DNA of 64,000 nucleotides from Apoderus coryli (taxonomy: Eukaryota; Arthropoda; Insecta; Coleoptera; Attelabidae): positions 14,446,001 through 14,510,000 of the forward strand of contig OU452210.1 of assembly GCA_911728435.2 (NCBI GenBank), given 5' to 3'. The position numbers and the translations under genes are program-made. The stretch's first letter is position 1, and the number at the start of each line of letters is the position of its first letter. Positions 1-12,930 of this stretch are shown piece after piece. Below the pieces are notes generated by a model, which saw nothing but the letters and a program-made list of their open reading frames with translations, was not told the origin of the DNA and made no database searches.

Positions 1-2890
1 ATTGGAAATGCTTGAATTACAAATGAACAAAAATAATAATATTGAATTAACTTGGTTAAACAAAAACAATTAATACAAAAAATATTAAATAAATATAGTG
101 ATGAAAAAATAAAAGTGAAATATCCACTAGAAAATCGTCAATCATTATTTTTTAGCCAGACATGTTTCCAGAGACGGACCTAAGGCAAAACAATGCACCT
201 ATAAGTATAAGTAGATAAATCTAAAACAAAAATAACACAACAAACTTTAAACATTAAGGTAAACAAAATTTAAAATCCAAATCAACAAATACAACTAAAT
301 AATAATTCGATTGGTCAAAAAATGCGGCCTTCAAGGTGCTTCCAAATTTTCTAAATAGCCTAAGACAATACACTTTTTAATTATGTGATTGTCTTTCTGT
401 TTTTTAAGTTATTTAGTTTCGCAAATTTAGATTCGTATGCCACTGACACCACTATGAAACTATTGGGTGGTTTTGAAACTAACTATTAAGGGATGGATTA
501 TACAACATGGTACCAACTTTTACAAATATTGCAGAACATCATAATGCGAGGTAAATGGCAATAAAATTAAGTGTATGGGCGTAACAATCTATAAACGTGA
601 TGTAAGAAATCTTTTTTTTTGTTTTGTGCTGGAAATTACACCTTTTTGAACGGAAAACGCAATTGTGCTGAACATTTTACTATAAATTATCCTGTTGAAA
701 ATTAATTTCAACATGCACTGGGGTTGGATGTGCTCTAGGCTTTTATTTTATTATCGTAGAATACTCTTATTAATTTACAAAAATATTTCAGTGAAAGTAT
801 TTTCGATAGCACTCAAGTATCTTATCACCTTACGAATCTAATTTGATAAAAAAATTCTTCAAATACTAGTAAGTACTTGATTTTATGTATTTATCGACTG
901 CGTTATCATTATTATATTATATTTCAATTACATAAAATAAAAATATGAGTAAGCCATTAAAGTGACTTTAATTAAATGCCACATTTTAATCTGATTAAAT
1001 TGTTCTATAATTTAATTTAAAAGTTTAAAGGAACAACCCACTTCATGGTAAATTAAAATTGTCGTGTCAATTCGAAAATATGATATGGAGGCTTAACATG
1101 GCCTTCACAAATTTATACATTGAAAAATTGCAGAGGTCTTTAAACGTGGCACCACTGAGGTTTATAATATAGATATCGCTTGAAGCACTGGCATAACAAG
1201 AATATATTCTTGAAGCATAAATATAACCCTTTGTGAGACTCCAAAAATTGTATATGAAAAACCAACCAAGTCATGTCAATAATTATTTTTTTATTACGAA
1301 ATCATGTGGAGGGTAATTCCTGATTCAATAAAAATTTCATTGAAACGATTTTAAACCATTTTCTCGATCCTTTTTAGACTGTGATGTGTTTGTTATATAT
1401 ATGGTTGTGTATCCATTATACTGGTCAAAATGTTTTGGGCGTTTCGGGCTGTCACATGCTATTAACAAAAAAGTTTGATTGATTTATTGTGACATACTTT
1501 GACCAATCACACATCTCTGACTATACAAAATAGCCTGTTAGTGAATTTATGGAGTAGAGAAGTTTTTAGAGGAATTAAATACTTTTTTATTTAATTCTCA
1601 GTGTTGATGAATTTGCTCAATGGTCTAAAGTAGTCTGTTTTACGTATTATTATTAAAAATTCAAAACAGGCGAATAGATTTCGTTAACAATACGAGCTAA
1701 TATCTGCAAAACTCAAATATGCGAGCTCTACGCCATTTGTTAATGAATATTCAGCAAACTTTATTCTTGTTTATTAAATATCGACTTTCGCACTTTTCTA
1801 ATATCTAAAACATGTTTATACTAATAATATTCCTTAAAGACAGAGACATTTACCAAAATCACAGCAGAATAACAGTATATTTTCTCGGGTTGTAGAATTA
1901 CCAGGAGCTTACGTGAAAGCCTAACAGAAATTGAAAATTTATTTCTTAGTTTGTGACAAAATGTAAGAATAAAACCTGTAGGAATATTAAACTCATGGAA
2001 TGCGTACGGGTGTATAAAGTCTAACGGATGAGTCTCTATCCAAGATCGTTCGTTTAAAGTCGGACCCAAAATAGTTAAAAGGTAAATGCCATGTCAATAT
2101 TTGACAAAGATAATTACACCAGCGCCTGAGAGGCGTGCCAGCGGGATATATATAAAGGCATATTGCTCAAAAATAAGGGTCGTTCTAAGGGAAAAACTTT
2201 TTCATGCCCATGAATTTTACTTCCTACGTTTTTAGGTTATGTAGTATTAATATTTGCTCAAAATAATTAGCTTTCTTGTAACCAGATAGGTAATTGATAA
2301 CTTCCAAATTGTGCATGAAAGCCTAAATACTTTAAATCAGCTATAAATATTGATAAATTCCAATTTTCGACTTCTACAGTAAAAGACCTTATTTGATCGA
2401 AATATTCAGTATAACCTTAGAATCTTTGTATACTTAAATCGATGATCGGTTTAAAATTCGATTGTGGATTTGCACCAGTCCGATACTGCATTTATTGGGC
2501 GGTTACAGTTAAACTGGTGGCGGTTGCCGCCGTCTCTGGGGGTTTTAAGGGGTGCCGACGCAACCGCCGTTGATTCCCATCAATTCATCCGGACGTCATA
2601 GTTTATGCTTCACGGAATCTTTCACAAACCTCATATAGAATTATACACCAAACAAAAAGTGGTCTGTTTGTTTTTGAGATCACCAGGGGATCTCCGCTCT
2701 CTTTCGTTGTATTTTGGTTATATCTTCGATGCTATTGTCATGGTACTTGTACATAGGAACGAACATACAGGAGAAAACTGAAGTTTTAAATGTACAACTT
2801 TTTCCACAAGCTCGATATTATTTATATATTATATAGTTCCCTATATTTTCAACACAGATGCTGGGAAATCTCTCAAAACTAGTCGCCGAA
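1..2890. other. AT-rich intergenic DNA, no gene recognised
   Basis: I see no host gene or recognisable transposase or RT domain here. Open frames are short and not protein-like. A GC-rich patch at about 2495-2600, with repeated GCGGTT/CCGCC words, stands out from the surrounding AT-rich DNA and may be a decayed repeat. Its identity is unknown. Confidence 0.5.
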
Positions 2891-2899
2891 ATTAACTAT

Positions 2900-3345
2900 G
2901 AAAACCTTCTTTCAAAATTCACTCTCACGTAATGTAAATATTTTAGTAGCTGTTTTATTGGCATTCATACAGAGTTTGTTAGCTGCAAACCAGTCAGCAG
3001 CCCTCGACTGTGAATTAATCATATTTGAGGCCAGAACATCACTCGACAGTTCAACATCGACAATAGTTGAATCGTCTGCAAACAATGTCAGGTCAGAGCA
3101 TGGCAGATGTAGCGGTAAATCATTAATGAAAATCAAAAACAATAGAGGTCTGAGCACCGAGCCCTTTGGGACTCCACAAGAGCTCAACAAGGGCTGAGAA
3201 GACTTTGACTCAAACATCGTTACAACATTCCTACCAGTGAGATAGGAACTCAGCAAACGAATCGAATGTATACCGTATCGCTCCAGTTTACCCAACAAGA
3301 TATCGTGTGAGACGCAATCAAACGCCTTTGTTAAATCAAGAAAAG
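2900..3345 (-). mobile_element. Non-LTR retrotransposon reverse transcriptase fragment
   Basis: One uninterrupted frame carries the middle of a non-LTR RT domain: a DLTKAFDCVSHD block (RT motif A), a GVPKGSVL..PLLFLIFINDL block (RT block B region), and LFADDST (the catalytic F/YADD box, intact). It continues to ANKLCMNANKT. The endonuclease, the N-terminal fingers and the 3' region are missing, so this is a fragment of perhaps 150 residues out of a normal 900-1000-residue ORF2. It resembles jockey/CR1-group RTs by motif. The clade was not resolved. The arginine in SVLRPLLF, where glycine is usual, is one sign of decay. Confidence 0.85.
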
Positions 3346-3373
3346 AAGTTATTGAACTTATGACAAATTCCAA

Positions 3374-6260
3374 ACAAATTCACACAACAAAAGAAGTTGC
3401 TGATAAAGATACAAAATGGAGTTTGGAACCAACAGTTTCTAATGAAAGTTGATGGTTACAAGGCCCTAGTTTTCTTAAATTAGTTGGAAGTAGGTGTAAA
3501 TTAAAAAAAGAGTATGCGCATCAATACTAAAATCAAGAGCAAACATATCAGGCGTACTTCCAAGAGTCAGATGATGGTAGCTTAAAGCAAAAAGACAGCT
3601 TCAAACTATGTGGTTGAAATGAGAAACCCTGCCATTAAATTGCATTGTTTTAATTAAGGAAACCCCGCAAAGTGCAGTGCCGTGTTTGTTATAATAGTGC
3701 AGAAAAAATACAGAAAGAATCTGGCACAATAAAAAAGCAGCTGGGGTACATTTGAAGCAATCGTGCATATAAGCGGGGCGGCATGTAATTACGACATATG
3801 TTGAAATATCCAAGAAAACCACAGGGGTGGGGTCCTGTGGCTGCATCTATACAGCTTTTCTGGGACACAATGAATAATTATACGGAGTGCCACGTTTTCA
3901 AAACGTAAAGATTGGGAATGGGAATGACAACTTCGCCAACTACCGATCGTCTGTCAACAACAAAGTCATAATAGCATTGTTATATATTGCGGTAGGGTAG
4001 GTATTTCAACGATTCAAACTGGAAATTCTTTTAGCAATAATGCGACAGCGAGCAAAATAAAGAACTCATACCTATTACTCGTACTATTTCATAAACAGCA
4101 TATTTCATCATTATTTTAGTTTTTGAACCTTTGTTTCATATGTTTTCCAAATTACTAGTTTTTGGGTATTTAGGTTCATTTCTACAAGATATTTTTACGA
4201 CGTTTCGCAACTTCATCAGGTTTCTTAAAACAGCTGTATTAGTACAATAAAAAATTCTCTTATTTCGAGAAAATATTAATTTGGAAAATTCCATAAGTAT
4301 TTGTTTAATACAAATTTTGTTTTTATAAAACGTCAAAAAAATACTGGACTACAATAAGGATTTGATCACGAATATTACTGTTTACAGACGAGACTTTAAC
4401 CACAAGTCTGGAATGGCAAATGAGTCCTAAAAAGCTAATTTAGTGCCACAAAAAATAATTTCTTGTCAAAGCCCTGCAAAATTTACCAGAATACCTAAAC
4501 CGAAACCTTAATGATAATGTTGACTTCGACATTTACTTGAAGGAAATTCATCTCAAATTAAATTAATTTTGATAACTAAAAACTTAAAAAACCATAAATA
4601 AAACAAGTTTTGAAACAGAAACATTCATTTAAATATTATAAAACGTAAAATTTGATTATTAATTATTGTAACAAAAACTTCTCGAAACCTTAAAACAGAC
4701 TAAAGACAAAACGTGTTCCCAATAAATTGAAAAACTGCAGGCCAACTTTCTACGACAGAATAAAGTAACGAACATTTTTAAAAAGAAAATCAAAAAGGCA
4801 AATGAAAACATTTGAAAATGCTTTTTTAAATAAAAAATCAGAAAATACTTTGACTTCGAAAAGCAAAAACAAGATAGAATGAGGAAAAGCCGTGAAATTT
4901 CATTCGATATTAATTTTATAAATCATTTCTAGAAACTTTAAAACAGACCCCAGACAAAAGGCTTGACAAACGACTGAAAACGAAATTTCTAATATTTCAA
5001 AAATAAAAACACAAATGAAAACGACATTCTAAATAGAAAATCAGAAAATGAGACAAATGAGGAAATACAAACGCGAAATTTTGTTATTAAATAAAGCATA
5101 TTCTTCGTGCAAAATGCGTCAAATTACTTGGAATTTAAAGTCATTTTGTTAAATGTAAGACCTTTTACAGAAGAAGTTGCATTAGACTATTATTTAAAAC
5201 TCTAGCGCCTCATGAATGTTCCTTGCACCCCTTCAAATCTAGAAAACCACCCTGTAAAATATGTAATATATAATAATTGCAATGCATTTCATTCAGATTG
5301 TTGATTCTTAATGTTAGTAGAAAAAGGTGGTATAATAATAATAAAGAAAAATATCTGGCATCTGCGTTTCCTGCCACGGTATTTCTTCCGCTCAAGTCTC
5401 TTTTGTTATTTATTGTTTAAACGTCGACAAGCGACACGCGTTTGGTTGATAGCAAAAATGTAAAGTTGATGCTTTTTTTCTTTTTGTTTTTGAAAATGTA
5501 GGTATACCGGTGGTTATTGAAGTTCATACCTATAATAATATAGTGATCGTCTTACACTTCCTGCATCTGCGTCTCAGAAAACACCCTCCTTAAGAAGGAA
5601 TCCTTTATTCATTAATAAAGGACAAATCTTTGTGTGCATGCAATTATGTTGTTATGATTGTGAGCCAGGTGGCACGCGTTCATTATTTTTCTTTAAAAAC
5701 ATATCTATTTTGAATATAAACTAAAAGTTGTGCAAAATCCAATTCATTATATTTTTGATCCCTGATATATAAGCAGATCTCTAGAAATCCCATAATTTCC
5801 TCTTTTATGTCAATAACTTTCGAATTTCTGTGACAGCTATAGCGCGTTAGCTATTGCCTATTAGCTTTATATAGAATCCACCCCAATGCTATTTCATTTT
5901 TCCACGTACTTCAATTCTGCTTTTCCATTCAACCAGAACATACAACTAACCCCCCACCTATATTCACTCAAACGAATATCGGGGATTATTAGCTAGTTTA
6001 TTAACAGATATTTGTTGTATAATAAAATATTTTATTATTTTTGTTGTCATTTCGCGTAAAACGCTTTCAAACAGGTTTGGCTTCTGTTTTTGAATTATTG
6101 ATGAAAAAGGTTCACGGTGAACATTCACTTTTAAGGGCGCCCAGAAAAAGATTCAGCTGATCTAGGCTGTGGAGATCTTGGAGAACATTCTACTGCTGAA
6201 GCCTCAATTTAGTTGCTAATGGAATCTCATTGCAAATACAATTTTGAATTTAGGCGTTGT
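3374..6260. other. AT-rich intergenic DNA, no gene
   Basis: I see no protein-like frame. Around 4197-4219 the minus strand reads CTGATGA-AGTTGC-GAAACGTCG, one member of the recurring CTGANGA...GAAAC motif discussed in the findings. The rest is featureless AT-rich DNA. Confidence 0.5.
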
Positions 6261-6264
6261 AAAT

Positions 6265-7300
6265 GTTGAACTGAGATCGAAATACATTCGTTACACGAAG
6301 GAACAACGTGTTTTTATTATTAAAAAATTTTTTGAAAATGGCAAAAGTTTCCAAGTTGTAATTATGAATTTTAGAACAAAATTCAGTAGAGAAAATGCTC
6401 CACAAATCGTGCCATCAAGCTGATGGTTGAGAATTTTGAAGAAATTGGATTCCTTCATGTTAACAGAAACAGAATGTATATATTATATAGGAGCTGTGAG
6501 CTCAGTGTTGAAGAACATCCAAAAACATCCCTTCGTCATCAAACGATCCACATTATTCAACATTTTGCATCGAGATCTCCATCTAAAGGCTTATAAGATC
6601 CAGTTGACCCAAGAATTAAAACGCATTACCTCGGCAATTTGTTTCTTGGGTCACCGAAAAACAAGGAGAAAATGAGAATTTTTTTAACAAACTAAAAGCC
6701 CATTTCCAGCTCAATGGCTGGGTCAACAAACAGAATTGCCGTATTTGGAGTGAAGAGAATCCAAGAGTTATCTTAGAGCAACCATTACATTCACAAAAAG
6801 TTACGGTTTGGTGTGGTTTGTGGTCCAGAGGAATCATCGGACCATATTTTTTTGGAAACTAAAATGGAAATGCGATTACGGTCAATGGAAATCGCTACAG
6901 GGAGCTGACCCGAAGCTTTTTATCTCGGAAAATTAATGATTTAGACGCAGAGATTATGTGGTTTCAACAGAATGGTGCCACTTGTCACACAGCGAGAGAA
7001 AAAATGGATATGTTGAAAGAAAAGTTCGAAAATCGCATTATTTCTCGTAGAGAAAGAGTAAATTGGCCACCAAGATCGTGCGATTTGACACCTTTAGATT
7101 TTTTTTTTGGGTTTTTTGAAATCGAAAGTATATAGCAATAATCCCACGACAGTTCACGAGCTTAAAACCAACATTATCGAGCAGATATCAACCATTGACA
7201 ACAATTTATTGCAAAACGTGATTCCCGACGGTCGGCTTTGAAAGAATTCTAAACAAAACCCGCACACACGATTGAAGTTTGAAAAGAAACTCAAGTAGAT
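6265..7300 (+). pseudogene. Mariner-like (DD41D type) transposase remnant
   Basis: A decayed Tc1/mariner-superfamily transposase read across several frames. The N-terminal helix-turn-helix region is visible (YTKEQRVFIIKKFFENGKSF, then NFRTKF.RENAP and MVENFEE). It is followed by LHRDLHLKAYKIQLTQELK, then HFHLNGWVNKQNCRIWSEEN near the first catalytic Asp and VTVWCGLWSRGIIGPYFF. The second catalytic Asp position reads WFQQNGATCHTA, so it is mutated to Asn. The last block is NWPPRSCDLTPLDFF. I count 41 residues between the second and third catalytic positions, as in the DD41D (rosa-like) group. Several frameshifts and stops make it inactive. No terminal inverted repeats were confidently found. 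Confidence 0.85.
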
Positions 7301-7309
7301 GAAAAGGAA

Positions 7310-8600
7310 TATTTTATTTTGAACGCACCTCGTATCCTCGTGTTCACGCTCAAATGAAGCGCGCGTGTTAATCTGTCATAAACTCAAAGCGAAATCAAAA
7401 ATTTGTAAGTGTTTAATTCAAACTCATTTCTTGTTTAAGGGTAGAACTAACTATATTTATGTTAATAGAGAGAACACATATTATAATAAAATGCTAGTGG
7501 CTTTTTTCATTTTCCGGTATAATGTCAAAAGGCGGTTAAACTGTATAATAAGTACCCGTGGGACACGTGCCAGGAAGTTATAGGCTATAGGATAGAGGTG
7601 ATGTGTACCCACACATTGTCAAATAGTTTTCTTTATTCAAGGGTGCAACTGTTTATGTGAAATTTATTTAAAATCAATGAGGAGGTAATTATGTCATTAA
7701 CTAGTCTTAAACTATTTAAATTCAATGTTAGAACAGTTGAATTTGGATGGAATGGGCGTTATAACAATATATAGTTTATGTTTCATAGTCTAATCTTTAA
7801 CGAATTGTACTGTTAGACCTTTAGGACTGTTGTACTATGACAGGTAGTCTGCTAGATAAGTTGCAGGAGTTTTATTTTAAATTTATTAAATTAGAAATAG
7901 GAGAGTTGCCAGAGTCCTATCCGTTGTCATCTTCAGACTGCAGTATATCAAATATTGAGCCAATTATATTAATAATACGGAGTCCTATAATATTATATAT
8001 AAAATCCCTCCAGCGTTTGCACACAGACGGCAGAATTGTTCGGTGTATACTTCAAAATGGATTTTAAAGTACATTTTGTTGTTCTCGAGAAAAGAAGAAA
8101 CTTAAGTGTACTCCAAGTTGGAAAAACAAAGGCAAGCGAAATGTACGCCGGGGTCCGTATGGTTTTGAGTGTATTTAAAATAATCAACCCCCAACATAAA
8201 AACTATATCGTAAATTTCAAGCGTTTGTTAAGCAATCAATATTTACATTTAAAATGTTTTATGTTTATACACAATATTAGTACTCTATTGTTCTAATAAG
8301 TATTTTGTTTTTATTGCTTATTTTATTTATATTATGAGGGTTGTAATGGGAATTTTATAAAAGGAAACACCCTATATAGGCAACATTTGACGAATAGCAA
8401 ATACGTACGTAAATGAAACAAGCTATACATTGCTCAAAGTGGTGTATAAGAGTAATTTGTAATTGTTATTTATTTATTCTTTACTCCTCAGAATGATAAC
8501 AATATACAATATGACATGTCTCATTATGGGATAGTCAATAATATTACCTACAACACAAAAACAATAATATTCATACATAACCCGCTATAATTCGGGACTT
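7310..8600. other. AT-rich intergenic DNA, nothing recognised
   Basis: I see no conserved frames. Short open frames around 7.4-8.3 kb do not resemble proteins. Confidence 0.45.
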
Positions 8601-8604
8601 AAAA

Positions 8605-9620
8605 CTATTCATTAGTATAATTTAAAAACTCGTCTACTTCTCTATAAAAAAGGTTCTCAGCTTCAGTTTCAATTTTTTGATAGAATTGTTTTGAAACTTT
8701 TGTATTTTTAAAATTTTATTGAAACATTTAACACCTATGTAGTTAGCGTTCTTTTGACCAGTAGTTATTTTTATTTCTAGTATTGTGACTATGTATATCT
8801 TCTGATTTAAGCAATATTTCATTTTGGTTTTTTATATGTACTATAAGTGCATTAACTTTAATTTTTTAAAATGGTCCTTACAGGAAGTAGTTTGAGAGAT
8901 CCCCTGCATCGCTCTGATGATCCTTTTTTGAGTTCTGAACACCCTCGCTGTCCCACTCGCTCCCCCCCAAAATATAACACCATACATCAAGGTAGACTGT
9001 ATCAGACCAAAATATATCAATGAATATCATTCGATACAGTATTTTTGATGTTTATTAGGAATATGTAGCTGGATAATTTCTTTACTACAGGGTCTATATG
9101 CGTGCTCCAGGTCAATTTATTGGCTGTATATATTCCCAAGAATTTGGTGCTACTGACCTGTTCAATAGATTTATCTTTGGCTCTTATTAAATAACTTCGG
9201 TCCATGTTCCTATTTGACATTGAAATTAGGAGAAAGACAGTTTTTGATGCATTGAGTGCCAGTCCATTGTGTTCGCACCATCTGTGCATCGCGCCAGCTA
9301 GGGCATTAGCAGAGCGTACCAACCCACTCTCATCCCCGGCTGAAACAAGGACACTTGTGTCATCCGCATTAAGAACGGGCAGTCCAAAAACCCCCAAAAC
9401 GTCCGGCAGGGTATTAATAAATATATTAAATAAAGTTGGCGATAAACATGAGCCCTGTGGTATCCCATTGCTCACAATTCCCACCCCTGAACGAACGCCC
9501 GCAATCTCTACTTGCTGGGTACGATGCATGAGATAACTTCCTATCCAACATCCTCCAATTTTGAAAGCAAAAGCTTGTGACCTATTGTATCAAAAGCCTT
9601 GCTCAGATCAATCAATCAAT
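8605..9620 (-). mobile_element. 5'-truncated non-LTR retrotransposon, RT and C-terminal part
   Basis: Reading the minus strand, the element begins with DLSKAFDTIGHKLLLSKLED (RT block A) at about 9615-9560. It continues in a 170-residue frame (9529-9017) with SNGIPQGSCLSPTLFNIFIN and the catalytic box. After a frame shift the C-terminal region follows: LMYGVIFWGGA, RVFRTQKRIIRAM, then a HSHNTR-like segment and CFNKIL, ending at about 8605. These late blocks are typical of jockey-group ORF2 proteins. The active-site box reads LNADD where F/YADD is expected, so the hydrophobic residue before ADD is lost. The element has no endonuclease or 5' part. Confidence 0.85.
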
Positions 9621-11049
9621 TTATTGGACCTATAGTTACTATTAGATATTTAATTATAATTTTGTGGCAAAATAACCCAATAATGAGGAGCCTAAATCAA
9701 TTTTTTTCAATTGAAATATCAACTTTAAGGGACGCTAAAATTAAAGTCAGTCTTTTTCGGAACCAACAAGTTTCGGAATAATCTTATTCCAAAATCACTA
9801 TGGTGTATTTGGCAACTCCCTAATTATACAAGTCCACTCTAGAATGACGTATTTCTTCAAACTATCAATTCCATCAAGTATTTTTAAAGTAACCCGAATT
9901 CCATATACCTAAGTCTTGCAGTTTTCTTATCCAATTTGAAGCACAAACAAATAATGATAAACTCAAGTTTTATTAAAATTTAATAAACAAGTTTTTATGA
10001 GTAAAATTTTAATTTGTACCTACTTATTTACTTCCAAAAGTAATTGACCCATCTCTGAGCAAAACTTACCTATCCTACATATAGTGTAACTTTTAATATT
10101 ATACCTAATAATAAGTATATTTGGTTTTCAGATAAGCAACTCCCTTTTCAAAGTAGGAACTTTGGTAATTAGCATAAAAATGCCATACATTAATTTCATA
10201 TAAGTTAGCATGCATGTTTCACAAATTAATAAACTGGTTTACAAAATATCATATATTTTCAACTAGCGATAAATATGACATAATTCAGATAATATTAATT
10301 AAATCCCTATTATTCTATTAAAAGCAACTTTTCAAACATTTTGATTTAATTAAGTACAGTTAAGCACGCGGCATACATTTGTCTTTTTTTTAGATTTATG
10401 TCAGGATTTTGCATTTTTATTGCCATCAGTAGATTCTGATGATTATTGTCTACATTTTATAGACCTATGATCGTAAGATTAGTTATACTAGGAGTAATCA
10501 TTTCTAAATATTCTATTTTTGTAAAATATTAGAAAATTCAAATTAGGACTCAAAATAGTTACGCACAGGAGGCTTTAGCGATCGAGATTTTAGGCTATAC
10601 AATTAAATAAAATTCTTTCTTTTTTTTTTTCTTTGACCTCTTTTTTATAATTTTTTTTAAAATTGGTTTCTTGATTTTAGGTCAATTTGCAAATAATACT
10701 GCTGTTTTACGAAAGGCACATTGTATTTTATAAGAAATGTCGAATAAATCTTGACGTTTCGATCATTTTTTTGATCTTTCTCAAAATAGTATGTATGGCA
10801 TGAATATTGCTCAAGCAGTTGTTGATTTGTGCTTAAAATTCTTTCTTTAGAGAAATGCCACTGTAAGTATTATTTTTGAAATATGTTTTGAATCTTTCTT
10901 CGTGTTTAATAATTTATTAAAGAATATTCAGATTTTACATTTGGCTTAAAAATAGTTGTTATATATTACGCTCAATTATTTACTCTTGCGGAATGCTCTA
11001 AATTAAGTAATACAAAAAATTTATAAAACAATAACATCATTGCTAAAAC
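9621..11049. other. AT-rich intergenic DNA with a lone hAT-like terminus
   Basis: No gene is seen. At about 10039-10059 a sequence closely matching the right end of the hAT-type element at 11050-11542 (AAAAGTAATTGACCCAtCTCTG) occurs without a visible partner end. At 10750-10790 the minus strand has a degenerate GATC...GATC-GAAACGTC hairpin motif. Confidence 0.5.
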
Positions 11050-11542
11050 CAGAGCTGGGTAAGTAATTGGCCAAGATTTTTTGAATAACAATAATAAACA
11101 TTTTCTATGTAATCTTTTAACCTTTATTATTAGATTGATGGATTGGCGGTCAATTAAAAAATTTTTTTTTCTTTAATTAGCCAACGTTTCGCACATTTTC
11201 TTGAGTCTATTCAAGCCTGCATACGAAACTTCGTCCTTCTTTTTCCGGATAGAAATATTGTTGAATGTTTTACATAAAAAACGAGAACATATATGCAAAG
11301 AGTTGTTTTTTTTTTATTGCAAAATGCTTCCTTTCTAGACCTAAAGGTATATTATCCCAGAAGTCAAATAAATGAGCAACACTTTATGGCCTATTTATTC
11401 TAATTTACTTTTTATTAACCCATAATCCACCAGTCCTTAAAAAAATGATATAAGTAATTGAAAGTTTAATAAAATTACAATTTTTCGAAATAAATTTGTA
11501 GTTGTAGTTGATTGCTTTGAAAAGTAATTGACCCAGCTCTGG
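11050..11542. mobile_element. Non-autonomous hAT-type DNA transposon (MITE), 493 bp
   Basis: The ends form terminal inverted repeats. The left starts CAGAGCTGGGTAAGTAATTG and the right ends CAATT...ACCCAGCTCTG in inverse (right end read inward: CAGAGCTGGGTCAATTAC). Perfect 8-bp direct repeats GCTAAAAC flank the element at 11042-11049 and 11543-11550. An 8-bp target duplication with CAG-starting inverted ends is the hallmark of hAT elements. There is no coding capacity inside. The perfect duplication suggests a fairly young insertion. The interior contains a CGAAACGTTGG motif on the minus strand near 11180. Confidence 0.85.
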
Positions 11543-11659
11543 CTAAAACCAAATTGGCTTTGTGGTTTCTATGAATGAACAAAAAAAACAGGGATAATTC
11601 CGCGACTTGCAATTTTAATGCACTGACGCTGCTCTATCATCATAAAAACAAGACAAAAT

Positions 11660-12930
11660 AATAATAATAATAAATGTTTTATTGTGCAAAAAAAAACCAA
11701 ATGACAAATCAAGAATACAAAGTTTGCTTACAAATAACAAATCAGTGACTTAGGCTAGTTTACACAAAAGGAATAAGATTTGGCTATAGCCACTCTTCCA
11801 CTTATTCCAAACTTAACACGGTACAAAAGAAACACGCACTTATGAATATAATTTAAGGAAATAGTCTGCGCCTCAACTCTCTCTTGAAACTAAACAACGA
11901 TAAGTTAAGAATATCTATTAAGTTATTTAAAAGTTTAGCACCATTATATGAAAAACATCCTTCAAATCTAGCAGTAGAATGTTGAGGAATTGTAAAGGAG
12001 TTGCAGCGCAAATCAAGTCCGTGGACATTACACCTCCTCAAGAGCAAGTCAGCAAGGTACTGAGGTATATGGAACGTAAGAATTTTATACAACAAGACAA
12101 AATACAAGTAATCAAACCGAATGGCGAGCCTAGGTTCTTTTAGTTTAGTAAGAAATGGAGTAATATGAGCTGCGAAGGAAACTTTGCACACGAATCTTAT
12201 ACCTGCATTCTGTATTCGCTGCACTTTATCTTTATTATAATTTGCCAGATAATAGTAATACACTTGCGAACAATAGTCCAGGTGTGGGTAAATCAATGAT
12301 TTTACGAGCATCAACTTTGTACCTTCATCCAACAAATACTTCAAATGATACATAGATTTTAGCTTAAAAAAGGAATTCCAAAAACAACGATATTCTTTTC
12401 ACGTTTCTGACGTTCACTGACTTCGTTAATGATCAATTCGAAGTCCTGGGTGTTGGCATTCTTTGCATCAGTCTGTAGTTGAGCAATTTGTTGTTGCAGC
12501 ACATTTACAACGCTCTGCAATGATTGAATTGCCTCAATCAGTTGCTCAATTTGACCATTAGTTTTGTGCACACAGTCTCTGCACTTCCATGTACATCCAT
12601 CAATACTGGACAGTGATTCTAATTGGTTCTTTAGGATACCAACGCACTTGGCATGAAAAAAATACCCACAAAAAGAGCACTGCAGGCCCGGCGATCTGTG
12701 GCCAAGGTCAATATCACAAACTTTACATTTATTAGGCATGTTTGTATTTTATTCACAGATAATTAAAAAACATTAATTGCACGCACAATGTAAAGAGAAA
12801 TGAATCAAATATCAACTCACTACAATTATCAGCACTTTTCGAAACTCGTTCTAATAATTTATAACAGAAAACGGATAAATACTGCACAAAAATGCCCGCC
12901 TTAGGCGGAGCCGATGTGAAGCGTGTTAAA
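11660..12930 (-). mobile_element. Internally deleted non-LTR retrotransposon (PHD ORF1 joined to ORF2 tail)
   Basis: On the minus strand a 126-residue frame (12739-12359) starts with a Cys/His-rich zinc finger of PHD type: CKVCDIDLG, then QCSFCGYFFHAKCVG and WKCRDCV. A Gln-rich coiled coil follows (about residues 60-95), then the start of REKNIVVFGIP, as in ORF1 proteins of CR1/jockey-like elements. Six bases later a second frame (12353-11853) gives only the ORF2 C-terminus: LLDEGTKLMLVKSLIYPHLD, RIQNAGIRFVC, ending RRRLFP. The whole endonuclease and RT core is absent, so the junction at about 12360 is an internal deletion. A GC-rich 5' leader lies at about 12890-12930. The 3' end, at about 11660, carries an (ATT)n tail. 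Confidence 0.8.
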
